From NCBI RefSeq assembly GCF_018919485.1, contig NZ_JAHLMU010000001.1:1323684-1387164 (forward strand): a stretch of 63,481 bases of DNA, read 5' to 3'. Under the pieces are notes generated by a model. That model was not told the DNA's origin. It saw nothing but the letters and a program-made list of their open reading frames with translations, and made no database searches. The position numbers and the translations under genes were made by a program. This document shows, piece by piece, positions 54,452 through 63,481 of the stretch (position 1 is its first letter; each line of letters begins with the position of its first letter). This DNA comes from Psychrobacter sp. TAE2020. Lineage in GTDB: Bacteria > Pseudomonadota > Gammaproteobacteria > Pseudomonadales > Moraxellaceae.

Positions 54452-54733
54452 TTCCTAACTCCCTTTTGTCAAAGTTGCCACTTCCTTGTTAGTGCTGGCT
54501 AATTTTTTATTACTAATTATTCAATAAAAATTCGTTTTTCTAACACTAGGTTGACTTCTCAAATTACCCTTATTATCTTTCAACAGAAAAAGTCTTTGTA
54601 GAGTTATATTGCTCTGCAAACATTTGCAGTCATTCTTATATAAGAACAGATAGTAATTAGCTACCTATCATTATCTAAATACTTTTTATTTAACTATTTT
54701 TTATTTATATAGGCTGTAAAACGCAGTTGATAG

Positions 54734-56215
54734 TTAAAACGAACCAAACAGCGTACCTAAAGTAATCACTACCACTACGGCAACAAGCGGGATTGCCATA
54801 GTGACCATAGCAATGTTGAGATAAGACTGTCTATGGCTCAAGCCACAAATGGCTAGCAAAGTGATAACTGCACCACTATGCGGTAAGGTATCAAGTCCAC
54901 CTGCGGCCATGACAGCCACGCGGTGCATGAGCTCTGGATCAATACCAGCTTTGAGCGCCATCTGCAAATAATCCTCACCTAACGTTGATAGCGCAATACT
55001 TAGACCACCAGAAGATGAACCAGTAATACCAGCAAGAGTGGTCATTGCTACCGCTTCTGAAATTAACGGGTTTTCAGGACTTAAATTCAAGATACTGTCA
55101 CGAATAATAATGAAACCAGCAAGTGAGGCAATAACAGCACCATAACCCACTTCTGAGGCCGTGTTAAAAATAGGCAGCATTGAATCATAAGTACCACGGT
55201 TAATGGTTTTTTGTAGATCGTTCCAATGACCGATACGCATCACAATCAATACTATAGAGGCAACGACCAACGAGATAATAATAGACCATAGTCCCAGTGA
55301 TCCTGCGATATTAAGATCAGGGAACTGAGTTTGCAAATCACTGAAATCCATTGAAGGAAAGAGGGCATAAGTAAGAAGAGCATTAAGAATAATGACTAGT
55401 GTTAGCGGTATCATAGCAACTATGAACGAAGTGTGATGAGTATCCCGTGCTTCAGCAGTAGCTGCTGGATTGCTTTGCACATTATGATTTTTGACATCGT
55501 TATTATGCATATCGTTAGCAGATTTTTTTTCAATATCAATACTACCCAAATCTGCATCGTCATTATGCTCACCGTAGCCTTCACCCATAGCACTGGCTTT
55601 TCGCGCCCGTGACTGTAGCCATAACCAGCCAAGCATAAACATAATCGTCCCACCAATGATGCCTAAGATAGGCGCGGCGAAGACGTTGGTATTATAGTAA
55701 GGAATAGGAATAGCATTCTGAATCGCTGGTGTACCTGGTAGTGCCGTCATGGTAAAGGTGAACGAGCCTAAGGCAATAGCGGCTGGAATCAAGCGTTTAG
55801 GAATATCAGCAGCTTTAAATAGGTCTTTAGCGATAGGATAGATGGCAAAGGCTACAACGAATAGAGAGACACCGCCATAAGTTAAAATGGCACAAACCAA
55901 AATTACGGCAAGAATAGCTTTGTTTGCGCCCAGTTTGTTGACTACACTGTTAGCGATCGCTGTTGCCGCTCCAGAGTCTGCCATCAAGCGGCCAAACAGT
56001 GCACCCAGTAAGAATATAGGAAAGAATTTGAGTAGGAAACCACTCAATGCGCCCATAAAGACATCAGTATAGGCAGGAATACTGCTTAAAAAATCACCTG
56101 AAAATAAGACGGCTAAAGCAGCCATAATCGGTGCTAGAATTAGCACTGAATAACCGCGGTAGGCAAAGAACATCAATAATAACAAAGTAATTACGATAGC
56201 AAGTGTGCTAAACAT
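54734..56215 (-). CDS. GntP-family permease, probable 3-hydroxybutyrate transporter
   Basis: A 493-aa inner-membrane permease with 12 or more hydrophobic segments, similar to the GntP gluconate-permease family. LLGALFGRLMADSGAATAIA, the GGVSLFVVAFAIYPIAKDLF stretch and AAGGLDTLPHSGAVITLLAI fit it. A charged, Asn/His-rich cytoplasmic loop of ~50 residues near position 205-260 is unusual. The presence of CoA-transferase and 3-hydroxybutyrate dehydrogenase genes divergently next door suggests hydroxybutyrate as substrate; this is contextual inference. The start follows AAGGAGGGCGGTC. Confidence 0.83.
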   Translation of the reverse strand: MFSTLAIVITLLLLMFFAYRGYSVLILAPIMAALAVLFSGDFLSSIPAYTDVFMGALSGFLLKFFPIFLLGALFGRLMADSGAATAIANSVVNKLGANKAILAVILVCAILTYGGVSLFVVAFAIYPIAKDLFKAADIPKRLIPAAIALGSFTFTMTALPGTPAIQNAIPIPYYNTNVFAAPILGIIGGTIMFMLGWLWLQSRARKASAMGEGYGEHNDDADLGSIDIEKKSANDMHNNDVKNHNVQSNPAATAEARDTHHTSFIVAMIPLTLVIILNALLTYALFPSMDFSDLQTQFPDLNIAGSLGLWSIIISLVVASIVLIVMRIGHWNDLQKTINRGTYDSMLPIFNTASEVGYGAVIASLAGFIIIRDSILNLSPENPLISEAVAMTTLAGITGSSSGGLSIALSTLGEDYLQMALKAGIDPELMHRVAVMAAGGLDTLPHSGAVITLLAICGLSHRQSYLNIAMVTMAIPLVAVVVVITLGTLFGSF

Positions 56216-56561
56216 GACCGCCCTCCTTGGCTAAGTTAAGCCTGAGAGTATGCAGTGCATAGAAAAATAGGTCAATAAGATTAAACTTAACGTATTTTAT
56301 CCAACGTTATTCTAGCTAAATAGTGTAATTACCTCCCCTATATTAATCAAGCTGCTCTACCTTGTAGGCGCTTCATACTATCCTCTAGTCGCTACTAGAA
56401 TTATATGTTAAGTTATTACGGCTATACTCTGTATTCTATAGCGATATAAAATTTATTACTTTAAATGTAAGACTAATTAGTAATCTAGTATTTGCTTGAA
56501 TGAGCAAAACCCATAATAAATCAATGTAAATAATAAAAATGAGACTTGCAAGGAGATAAGC
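56216..56561. other. Divergent control region gntP / scoAB-hbd
   Basis: 346 bp that must hold promoters for both directions of the island. An inverted repeat TTTGCT-TGAATG-AGCAAA at 56491-56508 lies 55 bp before the scoA start and could be an operator. No regulator gene is found in the island, and no sigma-54 type promoter is evident. Confidence 0.45.
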
Positions 56562-57275
56562 ATGAGTCAATCAAAGGTGTATCACAGCGCAGAAGCGGCG
56601 CTGGGTGGTGTTGTGCGTGACGGACAAACGCTCGCAATCGGTGGTTTTGGTCTATGCGGTATTCCTGAAGCATTGATTGAAGCACTGCGTGATAGTGAGG
56701 TTAAAGATTTGACCTGCGTCAGTAATAATGCAGGAGTTGATGAATTCGGTCTTGGTCTATTGCTACAGACTCGGCAAATAAAAAAAATGATTTCCTCTTA
56801 CGTAGGCGAAAATAAAGAGTTTGAGCGTCAGTACTTAGCTGGTGAACTGGAAGTGGAGCTCACCCCGCAAGGCACCCTTGCTGAAAGACTGCGTGCAGGT
56901 GGTGCAGGTATTCCGGCATTTTATACCGCAACCGGCGTCGGCACCTTAGTCGCTGAAGGTAAAGAAACCCGTGAATTTGACGGTCGTACTTATGTGCTTG
57001 AGCATTCATTACGTGCCGATGTCTCTCTAATTAAAGCGCAAAAAGCAGATAAGGCAGGTAACTTAATCTTTAATAAAACTGCGCGTAACTTTAACCCAGA
57101 CTGTGCAATGGCAGGCAAGATTACTATTGCTGAAGTCGAAGAAATCGTAGAGATTGGTGCACTTGACCCTGACGAAATTCATCTACCAGGCATTTTTGTG
57201 CAGCGTATTGTGCTAAATAGCAGCCCTGAAAAGCGTATTGAAAAGATAACGACTAAAGCGGTTGAGAGCGTTTAA
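56562..57275 (+). CDS. scoA: 3-oxoacid CoA-transferase subunit A
   Basis: Alpha subunit of succinyl-CoA (or acyl-CoA):acetoacetate CoA-transferase, which activates acetoacetate. The 237-aa sequence has the nucleotide-site segment [17 protein letters not shown], the [17 protein letters not shown] stretch and [15 protein letters not shown]; these are typical of the SCOT/AtoD alpha family. The start has AAGGAGATAAGC upstream. It is followed by subunit B after a 46-bp gap. Confidence 0.93.
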   Translation: MSQSKVYHSAEAALGGVVRDGQTLAIGGFGLCGIPEALIEALRDSEVKDLTCVSNNAGVDEFGLGLLLQTRQIKKMISSYVGENKEFERQYLAGELEVELTPQGTLAERLRAGGAGIPAFYTATGVGTLVAEGKETREFDGRTYVLEHSLRADVSLIKAQKADKAGNLIFNKTARNFNPDCAMAGKITIAEVEEIVEIGALDPDEIHLPGIFVQRIVLNSSPEKRIEKITTKAVESV

Positions 57276-57321
57276 TTCATGCTACAGACAAGTGAATATT
57301 ATAAAAATTAAGGAAGATACT

Positions 57322-57951
57322 ATGGCTTGGACAAGAGAGCAGATGGCGCAGCGTGCAGCGCAAGAACTACAAGACGGTTATTATGTGAATTTGGGTATTG
57401 GTCTGCCAACTCTAGTTGCTAACTATATTCCAGAAGGTATGGATGTATGGTTACAATCAGAAAATGGCCTATTAGGTATTGGTGAGTTCCCAACGCCAGA
57501 AAATGTCGATGCTGATCTAATAAATGCTGGTAAGCAGACTGTTACGACGGCACTAGGTGCCAGTTACTTTAGCAGCTCTGAGTCATTTGCAATGATTCGC
57601 GGTGGTCACGTTAACCTTGCGATATTAGGGGCGATGGAAGTTTCAGAGAAAGGTGACTTAGCTAACTGGATGATCCCTAAAAAAATGGTCAAAGGTATGG
57701 GCGGTGCGATGGACTTAGTCGCAGGCGTGCAGCGCATCATCGTAATAATGGAGCAAGTCAATAAACATGGCGATCCAAAAATCCTTGCTCAGTGTGAACT
57801 GCCATTAACGGGTAAAGGTGTGGTTGACCGTATTATTACTGAGCTGGCGGTGCTCGATGTTACTGATAAAGGGCTAAAACTGGTTGAGTTAGCAGAAGGT
57901 ATCAGCTTTGAAGAGCTGCAACAAAAAACGCCAGTAACTATTATTAAATAA
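57322..57951 (+). CDS. scoB: 3-oxoacid CoA-transferase subunit B
   Basis: Beta subunit carrying the catalytic glutamate. The segment [15 protein letters not shown] contains the Glu of the SENG motif that forms the CoA thioester intermediate; the start [26 protein letters not shown] and the [26 protein letters not shown] region match the family. I take the ATG at 57322 (209 aa) with AAGGAAGATACT in front; the longer frame to 57262 begins with TTG within scoA. It is followed by hbd after 37 bp. Confidence 0.94.
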   Translation: MAWTREQMAQRAAQELQDGYYVNLGIGLPTLVANYIPEGMDVWLQSENGLLGIGEFPTPENVDADLINAGKQTVTTALGASYFSSSESFAMIRGGHVNLAILGAMEVSEKGDLANWMIPKKMVKGMGGAMDLVAGVQRIIVIMEQVNKHGDPKILAQCELPLTGKGVVDRIITELAVLDVTDKGLKLVELAEGISFEELQQKTPVTIIK

Positions 57952-57988
57952 TTATTATCTCACGAGATAGCCACAATAAGGATCGTTC

Positions 57989-58789
57989 ATGGCAACGCTA
58001 TTAGAAAAAGACTTGACTGGTAAAGTAGCCTTAGTTACGGGTTCTGCTAGTGGAATCGGACGCGATGTCGCCGAAATCTATGCACTAGCAGGTGCCGCTG
58101 TTGGCATTGCTGATATAAATATTAATGCGGCGCAAAGCACGGTTGATGCTATTGAAGCTGCTGGTGGACGTGCGCTGGCTATTGAGATGGATGTCACTTC
58201 TGAGGATGCTGTTAATAGTGGTGTGCAAAAGCTAATAGATACTTTTGGCAGCATTGATATCTTAGTTTCTAACGCTGGTATTCAAATTATTAATCCTATT
58301 GATAAAATGTCTTTCTCCGACTGGAAAAAGATGCTAAATATTCACTTAGATGGTGCGTTTTTGACCACTAAAGCCGCTATAAAACATATGTATAAGGATA
58401 ATAAAGGTGGTACCGTCATCTATATGGGTTCAGTACATTCTCACGAAGCGTCAATGTACAAAGCTCCTTATGTTACTGCTAAGCATGGCTTGCTGGGCCT
58501 ATGCCGCGTACTAGCTAAAGAAGGTGCCGAGCATAATGTACGTTCGCATGTGATCTGCCCTGGATTTGTCAAAACACCCCTAGTTGAAAAACAGATTCCG
58601 CAGCAAGCCGCTGAAAAAGGTATTAGTGAGGAGTCAGTAGTTAATGATATTATGCTAGTAAATACAGTGGATAAAGAGTTCACAACAGTAAATGACATAG
58701 CTCAGTTAGCACTATTTTTAGCCGCTTTTCCAACCAATGTGTTCACCGGACAATCCATAGTTGCCAGTCACGGTTGGTTTATGAATTAA
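57989..58789 (+). CDS. 3-hydroxybutyrate dehydrogenase
   Basis: Short-chain dehydrogenase of 266 aa, oxidising D-3-hydroxybutyrate to acetoacetate with NAD+. The cofactor site [16 protein letters not shown] and the adjacent D of IADINI (NAD preference) are near the N-terminus; VSNAG, the catalytic Ser in [10 protein letters not shown] and the [11 protein letters not shown]yr-Lys pair follow. The C-terminal helix segment [13 protein letters not shown] is typical of the 3-hydroxybutyrate class. It is the third gene of the rightward operon and the last of the acquired segment. Confidence 0.88.
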   Translation: MATLLEKDLTGKVALVTGSASGIGRDVAEIYALAGAAVGIADININAAQSTVDAIEAAGGRALAIEMDVTSEDAVNSGVQKLIDTFGSIDILVSNAGIQIINPIDKMSFSDWKKMLNIHLDGAFLTTKAAIKHMYKDNKGGTVIYMGSVHSHEASMYKAPYVTAKHGLLGLCRVLAKEGAEHNVRSHVICPGFVKTPLVEKQIPQQAAEKGISEESVVNDIMLVNTVDKEFTTVNDIAQLALFLAAFPTNVFTGQSIVASHGWFMN

Positions 58790-59016
58790 TGTTTTAGATA
58801 AATAATAGCGAATGGGCAAACTTTAAGTTTTAATACAAAAGGGATATCGTTCGCTATCTATCAGACTGTTCCTAAGAGCAATGTTAGACTAGATTAAAAA
58901 TTATTTTATGCATAATAAAAGATTCGGTTGAAACTAGGAATATTCAATACGACTGCAGTTTAAGCAATCTCAATAATAACTGCCACAGATTTACCCTCAC
59001 CCTTACTGATATATAA
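58790..59016. other. Right edge of island
   Basis: 227 bp between the hbd stop codon and the right direct repeat. No terminator hairpin, transposase remnant or tRNA is apparent. The sequence has no counterpart next to the left repeat that I can see. Confidence 0.4.
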
Positions 59017-59252
59017 AGCTGCAATGCTAGCTTTAGGGTCTGACATAAGCGGTCTCAACGATCAAAAAAGTGTATAATATTGCCTGCCATACTAACGGAA
59101 AGTGCCTCTTGAAACTTGCGCTAGTATTTTACGATTTTCACCAATGACAGCAGTTAATTTAAGGCTATAAGGATAGGTTACGGCTTTATGTTATTAAAAA
59201 CTACCACTCCTGATTTTGCCGCTTTATTAACTAGCGATAATGCTATTTTATT
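59017..59252. repeat. Direct repeat, right copy (yceD start remnant, spacer, epmC start)
   Basis: Second copy of the block at 52784-53020. It holds ten codons of a yceD 5' end that then runs into unrelated sequence, the same spacer, and the intact start of epmC. So between the two copies lie the ketone-body genes, and each copy keeps one functional end. The repeats are in direct orientation, 6.23 kb apart. Confidence 0.88.
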
Positions 59253-59913
59253 ATTAAAACAACTTCATAGGCTAGCAGATACTAGCAGGCATGGTCTACA
59301 CCAAACCTCTACACTCACTGATGATTTATGCCTTTGTCCAGCGATTGATCTAAAGCTTTTAGCAACTCACAACTCATCGCTAAATTACACAGCGCTATCA
59401 AGTTTGGACAACGAACCACTGGCTACTGACTGGTTAATCGAAGTATTTAATGCTTTGTTTGTTGAGCAAAATGTCCAGTTGGTACGCGGTGATGATGAGC
59501 CTGAGTACTTCCCTGCTACTGCCAGCAGTCCTGCCCGTATCGAGTTCGCTCATGGGTTTTTTGCCAGTGCGCTACACGAAATAAGTCATTGGTGTGTAGC
59601 AGGTCATAAGCGCCGCCTACTTAGTGACTTTGGCTATTGGTATGCTGCCGATGGCCGTAGTCAGTCTCAGCAACAAGCTTTTGAGTCCGTAGAGATCAAA
59701 CCTCAAGCGTTAGAATGTCTATTCACTATTGCCTGTCAGCGACCTTTTAAAGTATCACAAGATAATCTATTTGCCAGCTTTGATACTAGCGCTAGCACTT
59801 TTGCTAATGATGTCTATAAACAGGCTGAACATTACATTGCTAACCCGCAAACGCTACCTAGGGATGCGCAGACTTTATTAGCAGCATTATTAATGTTTCA
59901 GCTAGAGAGCTAG
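59188..59913 (+). CDS. epmC: Elongation factor P hydroxylase
   Basis: YfcM-family enzyme that hydroxylates the modified lysine of translation factor EF-P. The HEISHW metal-site motif is present in SALHEISHWCVAGHKRRLLSDFGYWY, and KPQALECLFTIACQRPFKVSQDNL is typical of the C-terminal half. At 241 aa it is longer than the ~180-aa E. coli protein; the extra ~55 residues are at the N-terminus (residues 1-60), in the region also preserved at the left repeat. Starting ATG at 59188 has AAGGATAGGTTACGGCTTT upstream. It has its own terminator. Confidence 0.9.
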   Translation: MLLKTTTPDFAALLTSDNAILLLKQLHRLADTSRHGLHQTSTLTDDLCLCPAIDLKLLATHNSSLNYTALSSLDNEPLATDWLIEVFNALFVEQNVQLVRGDDEPEYFPATASSPARIEFAHGFFASALHEISHWCVAGHKRRLLSDFGYWYAADGRSQSQQQAFESVEIKPQALECLFTIACQRPFKVSQDNLFASFDTSASTFANDVYKQAEHYIANPQTLPRDAQTLLAALLMFQLES

Positions 59914-59958
59914 ATTTATAATATACTGTTAGTCCTTAGAATGAAAATTAGTCAAAAT

Positions 59959-59996
59959 AAAAGAGCTCTCAGGATACTGAGAGCTCTTTTTCTTTA
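59959..59996 (+). terminator. Terminator after epmC
   Basis: Stem AAAAGAGCTCTCAG / CTGAGAGCTCTTTT with a short loop and a T-rich tail. It lies 46 bp past the epmC stop and could also end leftward transcripts from the adhesin/lipoprotein remnants. Confidence 0.88.
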
Positions 59997-60030
59997 AAAC
60001 GATTTTGATCAAACCTGATAAACAATTTTT

Positions 60031-60423
60031 CTAAATATTACCATTGACAAAGTCAGCACAGACTTGATCTTTCCAAGTTAACTTCTCAACACGGTTATTT
60101 CTATCAAAATCAATTCTCAGACGACAGTTTTGGTAGTCGTTATTTGCTGAGAGTTTCAACTCAAGGGCGTAATTCCAAACTTTTAGGCTAAAAATACCTT
60201 CATTAAAATGAGGGTTACCTAATATTTGTCTGACTTGGTCTTTATGCTGTGCAACTTCGAGCAGACGTACTTGACTGACATCGTAATTTGGTAAACCCTT
60301 TAGATGACTATATTCTACCTCTGAAAACGCTGGTGTTTTTTATGAATTATTCATAAACACGTTGGTACAAGCAGTTAACGCTAGTACAGTTGATAGCATT
60401 ACAGCTTTCAAAATTACTTTCAT
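60031..60423 (-). pseudogene. SmpA/OmlA (BamE)-type lipoprotein with premature stop
   Basis: Read leftward, ATG at 60423 begins a lipoprotein signal peptide (MKVILKAVMLSTVLALTACT) with lipobox LTAC. Codon 28 is TAA (60340-60342), after which the same frame is open for 103 codons to the stop at 60031. The rest contains LKGLPNYDVSQVRLL, a VRQILGNPHFNEGIFS stretch, WNYALELKL, and the end WKDQVCADFVNGN, a pattern like SmpA/OmlA/BamE domains. One base change would restore a 130-aa product. It lies 67 bp past the adhesin anchor on the same strand. In Acinetobacter, a TpgA protein with such an N-terminal domain accompanies a trimeric adhesin; the OmpA-like part is absent here. Confidence 0.8.
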
Positions 60424-60490
60424 AACTTTCTCTCAAATAGATTAGATGAGGTGACCTAATAATTAGACCACCTGCAAAATACCTCTAGTT

Positions 60491-63097
60491 CTAGTTAATA
60501 ACACCACTAATACCGATACGTGCACTTGCTCCGCCTTCAGAGTCTGTTGCTACACCACCGGTTAGACTCCAGCGACCACTATCAGCTGTACGACGCAATG
60601 AACCACCAATGGCATTTTCACCGCGATGATAACCTGCTCCTATTGAGTAAGTGAACTTAGCTGGAATATATGGTGCAGACTCGAGTGACAAGGCTGCAGC
60701 AATACCAGCATTGCCTTGTTTTTCAACTTCGTCGATACGATCATTGGTGTAATAGAACGCATCATCAATCCTACTATTTAGAGAGTCAAAGCGTTTGAGA
60801 GAGGCGCTATCGACTGCCGCTAAAGCAGAACCAACATCAGTATATGCCTCACCTGCTACACTATAACTAGGGGCCGTATATTACCACTAGCATCTACTTT
60901 AGAACCACCACCTAGAGCATTAGATATATTGGTATTGGCTGCATGTAATTGTGAGCCATTGACTGCCTCATTACTCTTAGCGGGCACTGCTCCGGCTTTG
61001 ACACCGCTCACTGTACGATCACCAGCTGTCCCTGACATGTTGACTGAATTACCGCCTTTGTCTGCGGCAACTTTAATCTCCTGAGTTATCGCATCTTGCT
61101 TCACAAGACCAACTCCACCATTATTAATATCATTTTTTAAGTTATTAATATCAGTAGTATTGCTTTCAACTCGCTGCTCAGTTTGAAATAGCTGATCACC
61201 AGTTATGGCATCTTTACTACCTTTAGCAACTTTACCATTTTTTACATTGGTTAAAGTTGTGCCGTCAGCACCGCCACCTAAAGTAACCCTATCTTTATTA
61301 ACGGAACCATCAGCATTTTTATCATACTGTACTGCCGAATTACTTAGTGACTCATTAGCAGCTTTGATGTTATTAATAGCCCCATCTAGCGTATCTAGTG
61401 CATCGCCCACATTGTTCTGCGTGCCACCTTGAACCTTGTAATTAGGGGCAGTTACTTGACCTGTGACTGGGTCATACTTCGAACCGCCACCTAAATTATT
61501 AGCGATACTATTGCCCAAAGCATCGTTTTTAGCATTATTGCTATTTGCAATAGCATCCAACTGGCCTTCATTGACTGCATCATTGGCAGCAGTTCCATTA
61601 GCAATATTAAAGCAATATTAATAATCTTAGCGCCACCAGCGTCGAAGCCGTTAGCTTTCACTTGACAAGTAAAGGTCGGAGCGTCTACAAATTGGATATC
61701 GATATTGCCATTAGACACTACGGTCTTGATATTGCTATTGCTTGCGGCAGCAGTAGCACCGCCGCTGATGTTAAGCGTGCTGCCAAGCTTCTGTGCTGTC
61801 GTGCCACTATTACCCGTAAAGATCAGTGGTGTATCAGCAAGATTCCCTAAGCTGTTTGCCACATCTGATACTTGACCTTCTGTTGCCGCACGGTTACGTA
61901 CCACTTGCGTCTTATCGTAGCTGGTATTGGTTAGACCAGTGATATTACCATCTTTACCACTTATAACGACTGGATTGGCGCCACCAACAGTTATATTATC
62001 AGCTGCAACATTAGTAGTATTAGTACCATCCGTAACACTAGAACCTGCTGCGCCATAACTACTAGTGTTAATGCCGTCAGTAACCGTTGTCCGTGTCACT
62101 GTTAGAGCCGTTACGTTACCATTCCAGCTGATCCTACTGACACTACGGAGGTTGGTGCAGTTGCTGCTGCAGTATTACCGCCTTGAGTAGAGTTAATACG
62201 ATAAGCGCCAGAGTTGTTGATTACTGCAGTAGTCGAGCCTTGACCAATTGCCATATCGCCAGCTTGACCATCAGCAGATGCTGTAGATCCTAATATCGTG
62301 GTATTGGCCAAACTTGCATTTGCATTAGCACCAACCACTACGGCATTGGCTGCCTGCAAACTTGTAGAAGATTTACGACTAATTGAGACAGAATCTTTTC
62401 CTGCTGCATTAGCAGACGCACCTAAGGCAGTTGCGCCCTCAATGCTTACTATTGCATTAGCACCAAGGGCAAGACTCTCTAAAGCCCTTGCTTGAGAATT
62501 AATATCAACTGATGTCGCTCTTTCAGTGATTGTTTTATTAGCTTCACTACTACCTGCTTGGGAGCCTCTACCAAGTGCCATAGAGTCTCCAGTATAAGCT
62601 CTTGACTGCATACCTAAAGCTGTAGACTGACTACCGAGGGCTTGAGAATCTGAAACCAGTGTAGTTGCTTGACCAGCGGTTGCTTTCGCTTCACGTCTAA
62701 TTGTTGTTGCATTACCTGGTCCTGAGGCATCTGCAGCGTAACCTAGCGCTGTAGAGTTACCGCCAGCCGTGCTATTAATTCCTATAGCGGTCGCTTTATT
62801 GCTATATGCATTTGAACCCGTACCACAATTGAATCTTAAGACAGTACTATCTTCCTGACAACTAACAGGAGCAGCAGAAGCTATGGTACTTAAGCCCAAA
62901 GACAAAAAAATCGCTGCTGATAATGTCGTCAGTCCGCTTAAATCTAAAGAGTACCTACTAGCTGTATTGTTTTGTGACCCTCCAGCTGCTGATCCTACGG
63001 TTCCACTACCCTTTTTTCCATTTGCACGAGCAAACTCAGCTACTGCGATAAATGTGCCGGTAGCTTTGCAAAAGATCACTTTATAAATATGGTTCAT
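60491..63097 (-). pseudogene. YadA-type trimeric autotransporter adhesin, frameshifted
   Basis: One ancestral gene broken into four frames. The N-terminus (63097 down to ~62860) is an extended signal peptide: MNHIYKVIFCKATGTFIAVAEFARANG, then LTTLSAAIFLSLGLSTIASAA. YadA-head repeats with ATALGxxAxA-type units follow to ~62150. First break is near 62130-62160, after which RISWNGNVTALTVTRTTV continues in another frame. The second is an 11-bp duplication at 61600-61621. The third is a one-base loss near 60875-60885, beyond which the anchor continues (SYSVAGEAYTDVGSAL, RIDEVEKQGNAGIAAAL, GAGYHRGENAIGG, final GISGVIN). Start ATG at 63097 has TAGGAAAAAGT upstream. Not functional as it stands unless sequencing is at fault. 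Confidence 0.9.
61600..61621. repeat. 11-bp tandem duplication breaking the adhesin frame
   Basis: AGCAATATTAA occurs twice head to tail (61600-61610 and 61611-61621). Removing one copy restores INIANGTAANDAVNEGQLDAI, a standard motif of this adhesin family. The extra 11 bp causes a shift of reading frame. Confidence 0.92.
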
Positions 63098-63481
63098 ACT
63101 TTTTCCTATAGGCAAGGATTTAAAAAACAGTGTTGACTGAGTTTCCCCAAGCACCGTAAATAAAAGAAGCCATTTTCATGGCTATACTTTTAGAAACATC
63201 AATAAACTCAGCTTCTTAATCCATGATTTTGACTATGAGTCTGCTTGTACCAATTCAAATGCAAAATAACTAAATTGTTTGCTATGTCATTAACACCATA
63301 AACGTTTCAGGTTTTATAGTGAGCACCCTAAACGGTCAACTATTAACAGATAGAAGTCTATAAGATAGCGATAAAGTGATTTTTACATCCTTTTTTCCTA
63401 TGAATAACGGTAAAACCTTGATCAATAAATGTCATTACATTATTTCCTATATCTTATAGATAAAATATCACCTGTCTCTTA
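63098..63481. other. Upstream region of adhesin gene
   Basis: 384 bp to the window edge without a gene. It should carry the adhesin promoter and 5' leader. A short hairpin GCCAT-TTTC-ATGGC is at about 63168-63181. Nothing else is recognised. Confidence 0.4.

Noticed and set aside
57262..57321. Longer start for CoA-transferase subunit B
   Set aside because: It would begin with TTG inside scoA and lacks a ribosome-binding site, while 57322 has a good one.
52784..59252. The island as a transposon or integrative element
   Set aside because: No transposase, integrase, terminal inverted repeats or tRNA target is visible; the direct repeats are chromosomal junction sequence.
62099..62111. Adhesin pieces as separate genes (four minus-strand frames)
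   Set aside because: They join into one standard adhesin when two small indels and one 11-bp duplication are corrected; only the first has a ribosome-binding site and signal peptide.

Overview
The window is AT-rich gammaproteobacterial chromosome, most likely Psychrobacter or a close Moraxellaceae relative. That placement is an inference from protein style and gene neighbourhoods: a catalytically dead PyrC' beside PyrB, WrbA next to a DUF2069 protein, a Kbp-type LysM protein, split PntAa/PntAb/PntB and YadA-type adhesin genes. No database search was possible. The content is mostly core housekeeping, with three accessory or decaying patches.

Layout. 1-6000: a complete rRNA operon read leftward (16S, tRNA-Ile, tRNA-Ala, 23S, 5S), driven by three strong tandem promoters and carrying a perfect 127-bp tandem duplication in its 16S leader. 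6.1-10.3 kb: pssA, rlmJ, a 2OG-Fe(II) oxygenase and dapE. 10.4-11.5 kb: a Fur-box-like site in front of a 5'-truncated TonB-dependent receptor (pseudogene). 11.7-13.3 kb: a GyrI-like protein, iscX and a hotdog thioesterase. 13.5-16.5 kb: the proton-translocating transhydrogenase operon pntAa-pntAb-pntB. 17-20 kb: yaaA, then groS-groL with a sigma-32-type promoter. 20.5-27.7 kb: a DUF3108 periplasmic protein, DUF2069, wrbA, and a rightward run of three membrane proteins (YihY/BrkB, DUF2254, Na+/H+ antiporter).

27.9-34.9 kb: pyrB, pyrC' and a DUF2127 protein leftward; fbp and a SPOUT RNA methyltransferase rightward; then a JmjC/cupin protein. 35.3-43.3 kb: etfBA, DUF421, a cold-shock protein, a small membrane protein, and ilvI-ilvH-ilvC for branched-chain amino acids. 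44.2-48 kb: DUF4124, nnrDE (NAD(P)H-hydrate repair), queG. 48.3-52.8 kb: kbp, acpP, fabG, fabD, rpmF, yceD. plsX and fabH, which commonly lie between rpmF and fabD, are absent here.

52.8-59.3 kb is the clearest acquired segment. About 6 kb encoding ketone-body/short-chain acid use (AtoE-type transporter, GntP-family permease, CoA-transferase A and B, 3-hydroxybutyrate dehydrogenase) sits between yceD and epmC. It is bounded by two diverged ~237-bp direct repeats, each holding the yceD-epmC intergenic region. Together the genes would import 3-hydroxybutyrate or acetoacetate, oxidise the former to acetoacetate and activate it to acetoacetyl-CoA.

60-63.1 kb holds two adjacent broken surface genes: a trimeric autotransporter adhesin with three frameshifts (one from an 11-bp tandem duplication) and, just downstream, a SmpA/OmlA(BamE)-type lipoprotein with an in-frame stop. 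I found no CRISPR array, prophage, insertion sequence or clearly novel multigene system. The points most worth checking are the rRNA leader duplication, the repeat-bounded ketone-body island and the co-decayed adhesin/lipoprotein pair.
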